From positions 1 to 50,756 of IMG/VR virus record IMGVR_UViG_3300050821_008276: DNA of 50,756 nucleotides, one strand, 5' to 3'. The notes under the pieces are model-generated. The model searched no databases, was not told the origin of the DNA, and was given only the letters and a program-made list of their open reading frames with translations. This stretch comes from a virus. Position 1 is the stretch's first letter; each line of letters opens with the position of its first letter. The position numbers and the translations under genes were made by a program. Positions 39,999 to 48,005 of this stretch are shown here, in pieces.

Positions 39999-40298
39999 TT
40001 ACCAGGAGCATCCACGGAAGTATATATAGCAGTAGGTTTTGTTGTCTTCGAAGTCTGTGTCCGTTGTTATGCGGGGAACAGCGCGCCACCAAATGTTTTT
40101 GTGGCCGTGCAATTGCTCAGTGAATTCAGCAATTGCCCAAGACATAAGCGAATCTACTTCATCCACAGGACCACGCCCATGTACTTTAAAGTGGTCAAAG
40201 CCATGTTCGTTGGTCAGGTCCGCGCGCTGTGCGTCGCCGCAGACAGTAATACCGTTCTCCGCTAACCAGGTGTTAAGTTTATCGAGTGGGTTATTCAT
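39999..40298 (-). CDS. Hypothetical protein, 99 aa
   Basis: ATG 40298 (MNNPLDKLNTWLAENGITVC) behind GGGGAGACTGCTC; overlaps the polymerase end by 4 bases. RGPVDEVDSLMSWAIAEFTE and WWRAVPRITTDTDF suggest a small alpha/beta fold. Family not recognised; it lies between polymerase and helicase. Confidence 0.68.
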   Translation of the reverse strand: MNNPLDKLNTWLAENGITVCGDAQRADLTNEHGFDHFKVHGRGPVDEVDSLMSWAIAEFTEQLHGHKNIWWRAVPRITTDTDFEDNKTYCYIYFRGCSW

Positions 40299-41023
40299 GA
40301 GCAGTCTCCCCAAGAAGTCTCAGAAGTCTTGATTCCCACGGGCATGACCATTGGGTCAGCATAGGGCACTGTGATTGTGCACAAGTCTCTAACCAATCGT
40401 AAAAAATAATCCTTTCGCTCCGCGGGAAACTGTCCGATAAGAGAATCATGCACTTGCATGAGCAGCTCGAGTCCTTCGCCATGTTCTTCCTCCCATTCGT
40501 CTATCGCCACAAGTCCCTTGTTGATGATGATCGAGGTTGTGGACTGGCCGATCCATGCGACGGCTTCGTTGTAGATAGTCCCCTCGATTCGATCAAAAAA
40601 CTTTCTACGATATCCGAAAGCGTTAGAGACAGTTGCGGTAGTATCCATTTGGCGTACGATACGCTCATGCCATGTCTGAATTTCAGGACATTTTTTAAGA
40701 TACCATTGTTGTACACGTACACAGCGAGACACCTCGAGTCCGATTCGTCCTGATATGTTTTCAGCTTTACCAAGATAGTTTGTTCCGTGGCATAGTGATT
40801 TGAACTGAGTGTAAGCAGGTTCAACAGTCTTATTAAAGCCGGGATCATTGTAGTACTCCTTGCCCATCTCGACATATGGTTTGCGGCCAGTCTTGAAACA
40901 GTCTTTGAGGAAGGCGCAGTCCGACTCCCAAGCGACCGTGCGTAGGTCGGCGGACTCCAAGTCCAGATCAAAGATCATCTTGCCTGGATCAGGCACTAGC
41001 ATTCTGCGTATATTTGGCAGCAT
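40295..41023 (-). CDS. DNA polymerase A, C-terminal catalytic part
   Basis: 242 aa with family-A palm motifs: A, MIFDLDLESADLR (D21); B-like, FKSLCHGTNYLG (K75, Y83); C, LLMQVHDSLIG (H192-D193). It lacks the thumb and the exonuclease, which are in the overlapping upstream frame. ATG 41023 has AAGGA only 2 bases away. Either it is made as a second subunit, or a +1 shift before 41023 joins it to the upstream part; a sequencing error is the third option. GTRKMLPNIRRMLVPD in its extended frame looks like continuous polymerase. Confidence 0.85.
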   Translation of the reverse strand: MLPNIRRMLVPDPGKMIFDLDLESADLRTVAWESDCAFLKDCFKTGRKPYVEMGKEYYNDPGFNKTVEPAYTQFKSLCHGTNYLGKAENISGRIGLEVSRCVRVQQWYLKKCPEIQTWHERIVRQMDTTATVSNAFGYRRKFFDRIEGTIYNEAVAWIGQSTTSIIINKGLVAIDEWEEEHGEGLELLMQVHDSLIGQFPAERKDYFLRLVRDLCTITVPYADPMVMPVGIKTSETSWGDCS

Positions 41024-42740
41024 TTTCCTTGTCCCTCTCCGCGTTGGTTTTGTTCTCTTTGCCCGGCAGATTTTGCATGTTCATACCAGAGCCAAAAGCG
41101 TTCTCGCTAGTACTGAATCGAAATGTAACCGCCCCTGCAATGTTAATGGAGCAGCGGAGTCTTCCGTCTGTATCGCGGACGTCGCGAAGGAATGTAGAAG
41201 CGTAGACAGAGACTGACCGGAACTCAGTGATGAGATCAATAAGAGGACCGACAATTGGCTCTCTCTGTCTAATCTTCTGAAGACATTCATCATCGCACGA
41301 AGGTTGTCGTATCTTTCCTGGCTTGGCTTGCTTGCCGCGCTTGTAGACTGGGGGGAGTTGGAGCTCGCCATAGAAAAACTCCTTCATTTGTTTGGGTGAC
41401 TTGGGGTTTAGAGGGTGACCGACGACGTAGGTTATGTCGGCGAGGAGTGAGGCGGCATGAGCGTCCATGTCTTTCTCGAGCTGTTGCCTCATCTCATCGT
41501 CGACTCGCATGCCACGGTTCATCATGCGGAGGACGGCTGGCCAAAGGCGCATCTGGAAATTGACTTGCTCGTCCAGCTTCAGCGCGCGAGCTACCCCTTG
41601 CAACGCCTCGTCGCATTCAAAGGTTCGAACACAATCTTCACAGTTGTACCGCCACAGCACACGTTCATCCATACTCGCCGACCAGGTCTTACCGTCGTCT
41701 TTCCAGTAACGGTAAGATTCGCAGTACATTGACGCCAGAAAATCCAGCGACTTGGGCACGCCTGGGAAGCACACGTGTTGATAGAGCATTGTATCTCTGA
41801 CAACTCGAGGGATGAAGTGGAAGTATCGGAAGATGTACTGGATATCGTACATAAAATTCTGGCCCACGACTGCAGCTCTCGCATGCGTGAGAAGGAGATA
41901 AAGTCGGTAGACAATTTCTGTCTCCTCTTCGAGGTTCCAATAGCCCTCGGGTCGGCGCGAGTCGAGGAAAGGGATGCATATCGCGTCGGTCTTGTTCCAG
42001 GCAATGCCGAGGCAGGCTGTGTGGAAGTTCCGGGTCTCGATGTCGACTGAAAGGGTTACCGGTTCAACAGCACGCTCAAGCTTCGCTTGAAGGAACTCCA
42101 GAACCGAGATCGCTTCGGCGAAGGTGGGCTCGACGCAGAAGTTGTATCGGGCGACAGGGAGGCCGTCCGTAAGTATTGATCTAGCCCGCCGGAAGTCTTG
42201 GACCACAATTCTTCTGAGAGACCATTGACGAAGTACTCCTGCGGGATTGTAGGTGGGGAGACAGGTTGGGCGCCAATCTCCGCTAAGCGTTGCTGTAAGT
42301 TGGCTTGCGCGCCAGGAGCCAATACCCCATTCGTTAGTAAGGACCCATAGAGCTGTGTTGCCGAGGGCGATGATGAGCTTAGGACGGACGGTCTCCACTT
42401 CCGCGCGAAGAAGTCGAATGCCTTCATATACTTCCGGCGATATGACTCGCCCGTTATAGCGTATTCCACCGCGGCTGAGGAGCGCAGCTTCTTCCGTTGC
42501 CGTGGAAGCAATCCAGTTGTTAATGTCGTTCCCCGGCGGCCGGGTGCGCGCGACGTTGGTAAGATAGCAGTCACTTCGTTTCATCCCTGCCTCGCCCATC
42601 ATGAGCGAGAGCTCAATACCGCTGGCACCCACGAAGGGCACACCCAGTTGCATCTCTTCCGCGCCTGGAGCTTCGCCGACGAGCATCACCTCGGCGTTAG
42701 GTGGGCCGACTGGTTTGACTTGATGGCCTTGGACTATCAT
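40989..42740 (-). CDS. Uracil-DNA glycosylase (family 4-like) fused to DNA polymerase A exonuclease/thumb part
   Basis: 583 aa. Residues 15-190 are a family-4-like uracil-DNA glycosylase: VGEAPGAEEMQLGVPFVGAS, TRPPGN (66-71) and PTYNPAGV; the N-terminal CxxC of the Fe-S cluster is missing. From about 225 a 3'-5' exonuclease follows with intact sites: D233-x-E235, D299 and Y365-x3-D369. The thumb and start of the polymerase domain run to NMQNLPGKEN, then a charged tail and stop. The palm is in the next frame (40295-41023). UDG-polymerase fusions are known from SPO1-like phages. Confidence 0.82.
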   Translation of the reverse strand: MIVQGHQVKPVGPPNAEVMLVGEAPGAEEMQLGVPFVGASGIELSLMMGEAGMKRSDCYLTNVARTRPPGNDINNWIASTATEEAALLSRGGIRYNGRVISPEVYEGIRLLRAEVETVRPKLIIALGNTALWVLTNEWGIGSWRASQLTATLSGDWRPTCLPTYNPAGVLRQWSLRRIVVQDFRRARSILTDGLPVARYNFCVEPTFAEAISVLEFLQAKLERAVEPVTLSVDIETRNFHTACLGIAWNKTDAICIPFLDSRRPEGYWNLEEETEIVYRLYLLLTHARAAVVGQNFMYDIQYIFRYFHFIPRVVRDTMLYQHVCFPGVPKSLDFLASMYCESYRYWKDDGKTWSASMDERVLWRYNCEDCVRTFECDEALQGVARALKLDEQVNFQMRLWPAVLRMMNRGMRVDDEMRQQLEKDMDAHAASLLADITYVVGHPLNPKSPKQMKEFFYGELQLPPVYKRGKQAKPGKIRQPSCDDECLQKIRQREPIVGPLIDLITEFRSVSVYASTFLRDVRDTDGRLRCSINIAGAVTFRFSTSENAFGSGMNMQNLPGKENKTNAERDKENAAKYTQNASA

Positions 42741-42743
42741 AGG

Positions 42744-43157
42744 TTAGCCTCGGAAAGCAGGTGGGTCCGCGCGGTCAATGGTTTCGATGGCTGCGAGGGC
42801 GAGAGCCATGATTTTGAGATAGCGCATGCGGAAAGGACCGCGGCCACCGGCAGCTTGGTTGAGCTGATGGTTAATGTACTTGGACCAGGCGTAGACAGGG
42901 ACAGTGTCGTCGTGGTCTTCGTCGAGGCCCATGGACTCCTGGCGTTCGCGTTCTTCCAGGCACTCGGTCATAATGTCGTGCTGGCGGTTGTACTGAGCGC
43001 GGCGACGTTTCTGTTCTTCCGTGGGCGGAGGCCCATAGTTCTTGCCTTCTTCCTTGACTTCGGCGAGACCGAAGTTGCTAGGTTCTGATTCGGTTTCGGC
43101 AATAGCCTTCAATGCGGTTTCGAGTGTTTGCTCGGGCTTGCTAGGTGTGACTTTCAT
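42744..43157 (-). CDS. Conserved phage protein, 137 aa
   Basis: ATG 43157 behind GGGAGCCGTGAA. After a charged N-terminus, DIMTECLEERERQESMGLDE then DHDD and a helical region ending KIMALALAAIETIDR resemble a common phage family (ERxRQ...G...EHDD...), from memory, sometimes placed near nucleotide metabolism genes. Function unknown. Confidence 0.68.
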   Translation of the reverse strand: MKVTPSKPEQTLETALKAIAETESEPSNFGLAEVKEEGKNYGPPPTEEQKRRRAQYNRQHDIMTECLEERERQESMGLDEDHDDTVPVYAWSKYINHQLNQAAGGRGPFRMRYLKIMALALAAIETIDRADPPAFRG

Positions 43158-43158
43158 T

Positions 43159-43347
43159 TCACGGCTCCCATTTGTAGAGTTTGTAATCGTCTTCAACCAC
43201 GCGATAGTAGCAAGGCGAATGATTGCCGCTGAATTCGCTGTTGAGTACCCGCGCAATGACTTTAGCCATGCGCTCGCAAACAACAAGTGTGACGAAACTT
43301 TCTTCGTACATCTCGTCGTCAAAGTTTGAAACACAAGCTACTCTCAT
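43159..43347 (-). CDS. Hypothetical protein, 62 aa
   Basis: MRVACVSNFDDEMYEESFVT and a C-terminal CYYRVVEDDYKLYKWEP. Its ATG overlaps the methyltransferase stop (ATGA), so they are translated together. Small acidic protein with two or three cysteines. Unknown function. Confidence 0.68.
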   Translation of the reverse strand: MRVACVSNFDDEMYEESFVTLVVCERMAKVIARVLNSEFSGNHSPCYYRVVEDDYKLYKWEP

Positions 43348-44615
43348 TTCAAAGCCTCCAATCGTTCAATCGCTATTCCGTGGAAAGCCGGGTCTAGTTC
43401 AAACCCAATCGCACGGCACTTGCACTCTTGCGCGGCAGGGAATATGGTCCCTGTTCCGCAGAAAGGATCGCACACGAGGTCGCCAGCCGCCACAGACCTA
43501 CGTAAGAGGTTTGTGTAAGCCCCCACAGGCTTTTGGGCAGCATGCCCCAAGTTTTCATCGGTGTCCGCACTGAATACATCCGAGACAATAGCGTTAACAC
43601 TTCTATCCCCCTTCACCGCGTACAGAACTAATTCGTACCCTCGACGAGGGCCCATAGTAGGCCAAGGCACACGACGACTACTAGCATGGCTTTTGCTATA
43701 AACCAAGGGAGTACGATGAACGCGCCAACCAGACTGACTAAACAACTCGCGAAGATAATGATACCTGTCAATATCGGCGAAGACATACATATGCGCCTTA
43801 GCTTTTGTAACATGATAGCTCCATTTAGCAAAGTCCACCATCATCTCGCGCCAGCGGTCGCCGTCAATGTCATCGTACTCGTGCATTACTTCGACAGCCC
43901 CGCCGCCGTCTTTGAAAGACTGTGCCCCCATGCCGTAAGGAGGGTCGGTAAGGATAACATCGATTGAGCCAGGGTCAACAGAAGCAGCCCTAAAATCACC
44001 AAGCTCCAGGCGATGCAGAGACGAAAGAGTTTTGACATTAACCGACTCCGATAGGCGAGTGAGACGAGATTTCTCTTCACGCTTTTGGAGGATCTTCATC
44101 GCGTCTTTCACGGACGGCGCCGAGGAGATCTCCTTGTCTTCGAGATGCTTGGCCACAATGAGTTGATCGCGGACTCGAGTGACATTAGAGTCAGTGCCCT
44201 CCCGCGTAGTCGCCGAGATACCATGGTCGGCATTCTGGCGCGTACGAAGCGCGTGGAGGAATTCAGTCGCGGCCGCTTTTTCCTGCCATGATAGATCTTC
44301 GCGCCGAATGTTCTCATCGAGCTGGGCCTCGTAGGTTTTCAGTTCAGAGTCGGAGTAGAAGACGACTGGGACTTGGCCCACTTCAAGTGTATCGTCCCCA
44401 AAGCGAACAGCAATTCCCATAGCAGCAAGGTGGCGACAGGCTCTTGTTCGACGCTCACCCGCGATAAGACTGCCTCCAGGCTCCACAATAATTGGCTGGA
44501 GTAGTCCGACGGACTGGATGGAGTTAGCAAGCTCCATAACTTTTGCGCCATCAAAGTGCTTTCGCTGTCTGTCAGGGGCGACATGGATTTGCTCCAAAGG
44601 ATAGTAGTGTATCAT
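43344..44615 (-). CDS. ParB-like nuclease domain fused to a DNA methyltransferase
   Basis: 423 aa from ATG 44615 (overlaps the previous stop as ATGA). Residues of about 1-105 form a ParB/Srx-type domain (RQRKHFDGAKVMELANSIQS; GERR at 53-56), followed by a helical segment to about 200. Then a beta-class amino-methyltransferase: motif IV DPPY at 224-227 before motif I DPFCGTGT at 383-390. It likely methylates adenine N6 or cytosine N4 in phage DNA, protecting it from restriction or controlling replication. No restriction partner is seen. Confidence 0.85.
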   Translation of the reverse strand: MIHYYPLEQIHVAPDRQRKHFDGAKVMELANSIQSVGLLQPIIVEPGGSLIAGERRTRACRHLAAMGIAVRFGDDTLEVGQVPVVFYSDSELKTYEAQLDENIRREDLSWQEKAAATEFLHALRTRQNADHGISATTREGTDSNVTRVRDQLIVAKHLEDKEISSAPSVKDAMKILQKREEKSRLTRLSESVNVKTLSSLHRLELGDFRAASVDPGSIDVILTDPPYGMGAQSFKDGGGAVEVMHEYDDIDGDRWREMMVDFAKWSYHVTKAKAHMYVFADIDRYHYLRELFSQSGWRVHRTPLVYSKSHASSRRVPWPTMGPRRGYELVLYAVKGDRSVNAIVSDVFSADTDENLGHAAQKPVGAYTNLLRRSVAAGDLVCDPFCGTGTIFPAAQECKCRAIGFELDPAFHGIAIERLEALK

Positions 44616-45250
44616 GAGGGGAAGTCCTCGAGGGTAAGTACGGGCATTTGCATCCAAGTGGCAATACTGTGCTCGTTTACTGCTCCTCTCGATGTAGACC
44701 AGCCTGTAAGAAGGCAGATAGCATCGCAGGTAAGCAGCGCGCCAACATCCCGCTGAACAATGAGCCTGATTGGGTCAGTGATCTCGTTAAGCTCGGCCGG
44801 ATTGACCGCAGCGACGTGGCGGCGAATGCGAGCTGCCGCGGCATGGAACGCAGGAAAGTTGTGCTCGTCGTAACCAGTCATTGGGCCGGCGATATAGACC
44901 TTGGTTATTTCGACTTCTTCTTTCCCTTTCGCGCGGTATTTAATGCTATAGCTACAGCCTGCTTTTGCGGCTTGCCCGCTTTGATCTCCGTCTTGATGTT
45001 TGACGAGATTGCTTTCTTGGACTTTCCTTGCTTGAGCGGCATTGTAGAACTCCCTAAGTTCGAGAAGCTCGGTGGTTTCGCGCCCGAGCATGCGCATGTC
45101 GGACTGATACCAGTCCGCGATCATTTTGTACTCGGCGAGGTACTCGACTATATCGCGCTCGATAATGAAGCCGCCATAGTCTTTACAAAAGCCGGTGATC
45201 TTGCGCGCCCACTCGCGCGCGTCTTCCATTCGTTGTTCGATAGAGTTCAT
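44612..45250 (-). CDS. DUF4406 (nucleoside 2-deoxyribosyltransferase-like) protein, 212 aa
   Basis: The C-terminal half, TKVYIAGPMTGYDEHNFPAF then AAARIR..., DVGALLTCDAICLLTGWSTS, GAVNEHSIATW, is the DUF4406 fold related to nucleoside deoxyribosyltransferases. The N-terminal 110 residues are a helical, charged extension not part of that fold. A role in nucleotide salvage is likely by fold, alongside the MazG-like neighbour. Confidence 0.75.
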   Translation of the reverse strand: MNSIEQRMEDAREWARKITGFCKDYGGFIIERDIVEYLAEYKMIADWYQSDMRMLGRETTELLELREFYNAAQARKVQESNLVKHQDGDQSGQAAKAGCSYSIKYRAKGKEEVEITKVYIAGPMTGYDEHNFPAFHAAAARIRRHVAAVNPAELNEITDPIRLIVQRDVGALLTCDAICLLTGWSTSRGAVNEHSIATWMQMPVLTLEDFPS

Positions 45251-45654
45251 GCCAGCTTCCCATGTTTGTAAGGCCGCGATTTGTTGTACTCCATCTTGGC
45301 GAGGACCGCGGCAGCAAGGCGAAGATGGTACGCGCCAGCGTAGTCAAAGGCACGAATGAGTACGTCGGCGAGCTCAATCTCTTCCGACGAGAAACCTGGG
45401 CAATGCATGTCCGGACAAGGCTTGCGAATGCCCTCGGTCATCTCGCCGAGCTCGCTGTGCATTAGGGCGATCTTGGAAAGCTTGACGTCGGTGATGTACT
45501 GGCGTACGTCATTGCCTCCTATTTGGCCCCACTTTTCGAGCGTGTTGAGCGCGTCAAAGTACTGGTCCCAGAAGCCGTGCTCGAAACTGTTCGTGTAGCA
45601 AGCGTGCGAAAGCCAATCAATCGCGTCAATGACTTCAATGTCAATCGGTTCCAT
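45247..45654 (-). CDS. MazG-like nucleotide pyrophosphohydrolase, 135 aa
   Basis: All-helical. The two acidic motifs of the MazG/dUTPase superfamily are present: E68-L-G-E71 in MHSELGEMTEG and E94-L-A-D97 in EEIELADVLIR, which bind Mg. It should cleave nucleoside triphosphates to monophosphates. Its ATG lies 26 bases after an AAAGGAG site with a hairpin between. Overlaps the next start by 4 bases. Confidence 0.78.
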   Translation of the reverse strand: MEPIDIEVIDAIDWLSHACYTNSFEHGFWDQYFDALNTLEKWGQIGGNDVRQYITDVKLSKIALMHSELGEMTEGIRKPCPDMHCPGFSSEEIELADVLIRAFDYAGAYHLRLAAAVLAKMEYNKSRPYKHGKLA

Positions 45655-45660
45655 AGCATA

Positions 45661-45688
45661 GAGGGAGCCGGAGCTCCCCCTCTCCTTT
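45661..45688 (-). promoter_or_regulatory. Hairpin between ribosome site and start codon of the MazG-like gene
   Basis: Ribosome site AAAGGAGA at 45688-45681; GGGAG/CTCCC stem (45663-45667 with 45674-45678) between it and the ATG at 45654. Folding would bring a distant site to a normal spacing; opening it would not. A translational control site is possible. Confidence 0.4.
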
Positions 45689-45701
45689 AGCTAGTTAGTG
45701 G

Positions 45702-46142
45702 TCAGGCTGCTGAAACGGCAGTGATCTTTTCTTGCGGCTCGTTGTTGTAGATCTCGTGGCCGACCTGGACGCGCGCGTAGAGATGCATGAGGTCGCGCGG
45801 CTGAAACGGACCGTCGTTCTTGCCCATGGCCTTGCGGAACTTGCCAAGCTTAACGTTCTTGCCCTTGCCTTCGGCGAGGTCGCCGTTTTCGTCCAGCTCA
45901 AGCATGATGCCGTAGGTGAGGATGAGGCGAGCGCGGCCTGTGCGGTCTTTCTGATGGTCGTCTTCGATCTCAAAGACCACGTCGAAGCGAGCCCAAGGAG
46001 CTTGGGATTTTTCCGAAAAGCCATTGGCAGCCTTGACGTCTGCGACGAAGGCAGAGTAAACACCAGGCTCGATAAGAATCCGTTCGGTGGAAGTCGGGCC
46101 AGAGATCTGGGTGTCGAGGAAACTGTTTGCGTCGAATGCCAT
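45702..46142 (-). CDS. Probable ssDNA-binding OB-fold-like protein, 146 aa
   Basis: Start at ATG 46142 (MAFDANSFLDTQISGPTSTE). PGVYSAFVADVKAANGFSEK, WARFDVVFEIED, KNVKLGKFRKAMGKNDGPFQ and LYARVQVGHEIYNNEPQEKI fit a phage family seen next to Sak4/RecA-like genes that is thought to bind ssDNA. It has no acidic SSB tip at its end. Predicted role: coating ssDNA in replication and recombination. Confidence 0.66.
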   Translation of the reverse strand: MAFDANSFLDTQISGPTSTERILIEPGVYSAFVADVKAANGFSEKSQAPWARFDVVFEIEDDHQKDRTGRARLILTYGIMLELDENGDLAEGKGKNVKLGKFRKAMGKNDGPFQPRDLMHLYARVQVGHEIYNNEPQEKITAVSAA

Positions 46143-46170
46143 GATAGAACCTTTGAAAGATAGAAATTGA

Positions 46171-46461
46171 TTACTGGATAGTGGTGAGGTCGTCAGCCTC
46201 GGGACCAACGAGGCCCTCCTTTTTAACGCCTAGAAATCGTTCGTCTTGCTCGATGCAGTCCATGATTTCCATGATCTTCATCATCTGGGTACTTTCGTCG
46301 ATGCTACGGCCAGCGGCCATAATACGCCCGGCACCGCTGGACCAGCCCATGTAGAAAAAGACTTTGCACATCTTTTTCATCAAGGGCGGCATCTTCATCT
46401 CAACCCGCTTGCCGTTCGGGTTGATGGCTTTGTCCCAGTCTTGCTCAATTGGTGTTGGCAC
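46171..46461 (-). CDS. Hypothetical protein, 96 aa
   Basis: Met-rich, basic N-terminal half (KRVEMKMPPLMKKMCKVFFY) and an acidic end. It lies between the ATPase and the ssDNA-binding candidate and overlaps the ATPase gene by 17 bases. Helical; family not recognised. Confidence 0.65.
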   Translation of the reverse strand: MPTPIEQDWDKAINPNGKRVEMKMPPLMKKMCKVFFYMGWSSGAGRIMAAGRSIDESTQMMKIMEIMDCIEQDERFLGVKKEGLVGPEADDLTTIQ

Positions 46462-47362
46462 TTAGGCCTCCTGACTCGTTACGCGCCTTCCACTTTTTGA
46501 ATATCTGGCCAAAGTCTGGCGCGATGTTGGCCTTGATAGGCAGGTTGCGGGTCTTGAGATCCGCCTGGGTGTTCGCCGTGTCCCAATAGAATTTGTCTCC
46601 GTCCCGCACCGCCAATGCTACATCGCTGAACATTGGAGGTATCTTCGGTGGAAGGGCTTTGCCGAGGGTTGAGACAGTGATCTTACTCCCGCCAAGAACG
46701 ACGTCAGTCTCTCGTTCAATATGACTAAGGAGAATGAAGTGGCATCTGCAGGAGTCGGTGAGATAAAGGAGCAGTTTTTCCACTTGATCCTGAGCAATCC
46801 CCCACTCGGCCTGGGATTTGACTGGCTTACCTCCGACAGCCATTGACATAGCCGCGCGGGAGAGTCCGGTGAGTCCATCGAACGCAAGTACACGGTCCGT
46901 CCCCCAGTCGAGAACGCGGCCAAAATTTTGTCCGGTTCGCTCGTCCACAAATCCATTGAGATTCCGCATGAGGTCGATGTATTTGTTGTACTTGCCTCGA
47001 TTGTGGTCTTGCATCTTGGCGAGGTCGGCATGGTTGAGTGTGTTTACCGAGGTTGCCGCCGTGATCATCGCGTCGAGATCGCTGACGGTAGGTTGAATGT
47101 AATTCCAGTGAAGGTTCGGTGGAATAGCCTTGCCCTTGTCGACCCAATAGCCAAGGAGAGACTCCATTCCAGGCTCCAGCATCTGGACGAAGACTTCATA
47201 TCCATAGTCCACTGCCGTGGCGATAGATGTAGTTTTTCCTGAACCAGTAGGACCTTCAATGAGGACGTTGACGCCTGGTAGATTCCCGGCGCGCAGGTAG
47301 TCAGGTGTGACTGCCACCGCGGGGGGAGTCTGGGGCTTGGTAGCGGAAAGTTGGTCACTCAC
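46445..47362 (-). CDS. RecA/Sak4-like single-strand annealing or recombination ATPase
   Basis: 305 aa. NVLIEGPTGSGKTTS is Walker A (G37-T44), RVLAFDGLTGLS Walker B, and CHFILLSHIERETDV a switch-like segment; this is the AAA_24/Sak4-type RecA core without the C-terminal domain of RecA. Such proteins drive phage recombination with an SSB partner, here probably the product of 45702-46142. The PD-(D/E)XK nuclease could provide the exonuclease. Confidence 0.78.
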   Translation of the reverse strand: MSDQLSATKPQTPPAVAVTPDYLRAGNLPGVNVLIEGPTGSGKTTSIATAVDYGYEVFVQMLEPGMESLLGYWVDKGKAIPPNLHWNYIQPTVSDLDAMITAATSVNTLNHADLAKMQDHNRGKYNKYIDLMRNLNGFVDERTGQNFGRVLDWGTDRVLAFDGLTGLSRAAMSMAVGGKPVKSQAEWGIAQDQVEKLLLYLTDSCRCHFILLSHIERETDVVLGGSKITVSTLGKALPPKIPPMFSDVALAVRDGDKFYWDTANTQADLKTRNLPIKANIAPDFGQIFKKWKARNESGGLSANTN

Positions 47363-47690
47363 TTAACACCTCGATAGAAACGACTGCAATGAGTTGCATG
47401 TCAACGGGATTGTCAGGTTCGTGCACGCGGACTTCGCAAGAGACGAGAATGAGGTCTTCTTGCTCTTGCCAATCGAGAAGCTTGTCGAGGATTTCTTTGC
47501 CCGCGCCAAGCTTCTTCGGCACCCAACCGATCTGGGTGCCTTGCCATAGGACCTTGATCGCACAGGTGTCGTACTGGTTGCCTTTGTCTTGGATCAGACT
47601 AAGCACGTCGAAGGCTTCGATCTCAGCCTTGTGCGCTTTGTACCCGGCGGAATGTTGCGTGCCAGTCATTGTGAATTCAAGCAGTTCCAT
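47355..47690 (-). CDS. HIRAN-domain protein, 111 aa
   Basis: GTQHSAGYKAHKAEIEAFDV, DKGNQYDTCAIKVLWQGTQI then GWVPK match the HIRAN domain (G......L..EP.N.YD..A..V....IG.VP), which in HLTF binds the 3'-OH end of ssDNA. Here it is a stand-alone domain overlapping the recombination ATPase gene. It may sense DNA ends or stalled forks. Confidence 0.74.
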   Translation of the reverse strand: MELLEFTMTGTQHSAGYKAHKAEIEAFDVLSLIQDKGNQYDTCAIKVLWQGTQIGWVPKKLGAGKEILDKLLDWQEQEDLILVSCEVRVHEPDNPVDMQLIAVVSIEVLSE

Positions 47691-47693
47691 TTG

Positions 47694-48005
47694 TTACTCC
47701 TTTTCTCGGTCGTTAGGAAAGAGATAAATCGCGCCGGAGACCGAAATGCCGGAGCAGATTTTGATTGTCCAACCTTTGCCGCTTTCGATAGGCCAGGCCG
47801 CGCCGACTTTAGTCCAGCTGGTGCATTCTTCACCGGTGTTTCTATCGATCCAGTTGTTCGGCACTACGACGTTAAATGGGTTAAAGGCAGATTGTTTGGC
47901 CTGTGCGACTGGCTTGCCCATATCGTAACGTTGGGCCTTGGTCTTACGCACGCGCTTGGGCTTTGGCGCGTAGCTCTCCACATCGATATTGTCTTCGGCA
48001 GTCAT
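47694..48005 (-). CDS. Hypothetical protein, 103 aa
   Basis: Basic N-terminus (KPKRVRKTKAQRYDMGK) and a beta-rich second half (GKGWTIKICSGISVSGAIYL). The second half looks like a small phage protein family known to me only as hypothetical. ATG follows the stop of the zinc-finger gene by overlap. Confidence 0.65.
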   Translation of the reverse strand: MTAEDNIDVESYAPKPKRVRKTKAQRYDMGKPVAQAKQSAFNPFNVVVPNNWIDRNTGEECTSWTKVGAAWPIESGKGWTIKICSGISVSGAIYLFPNDREKE

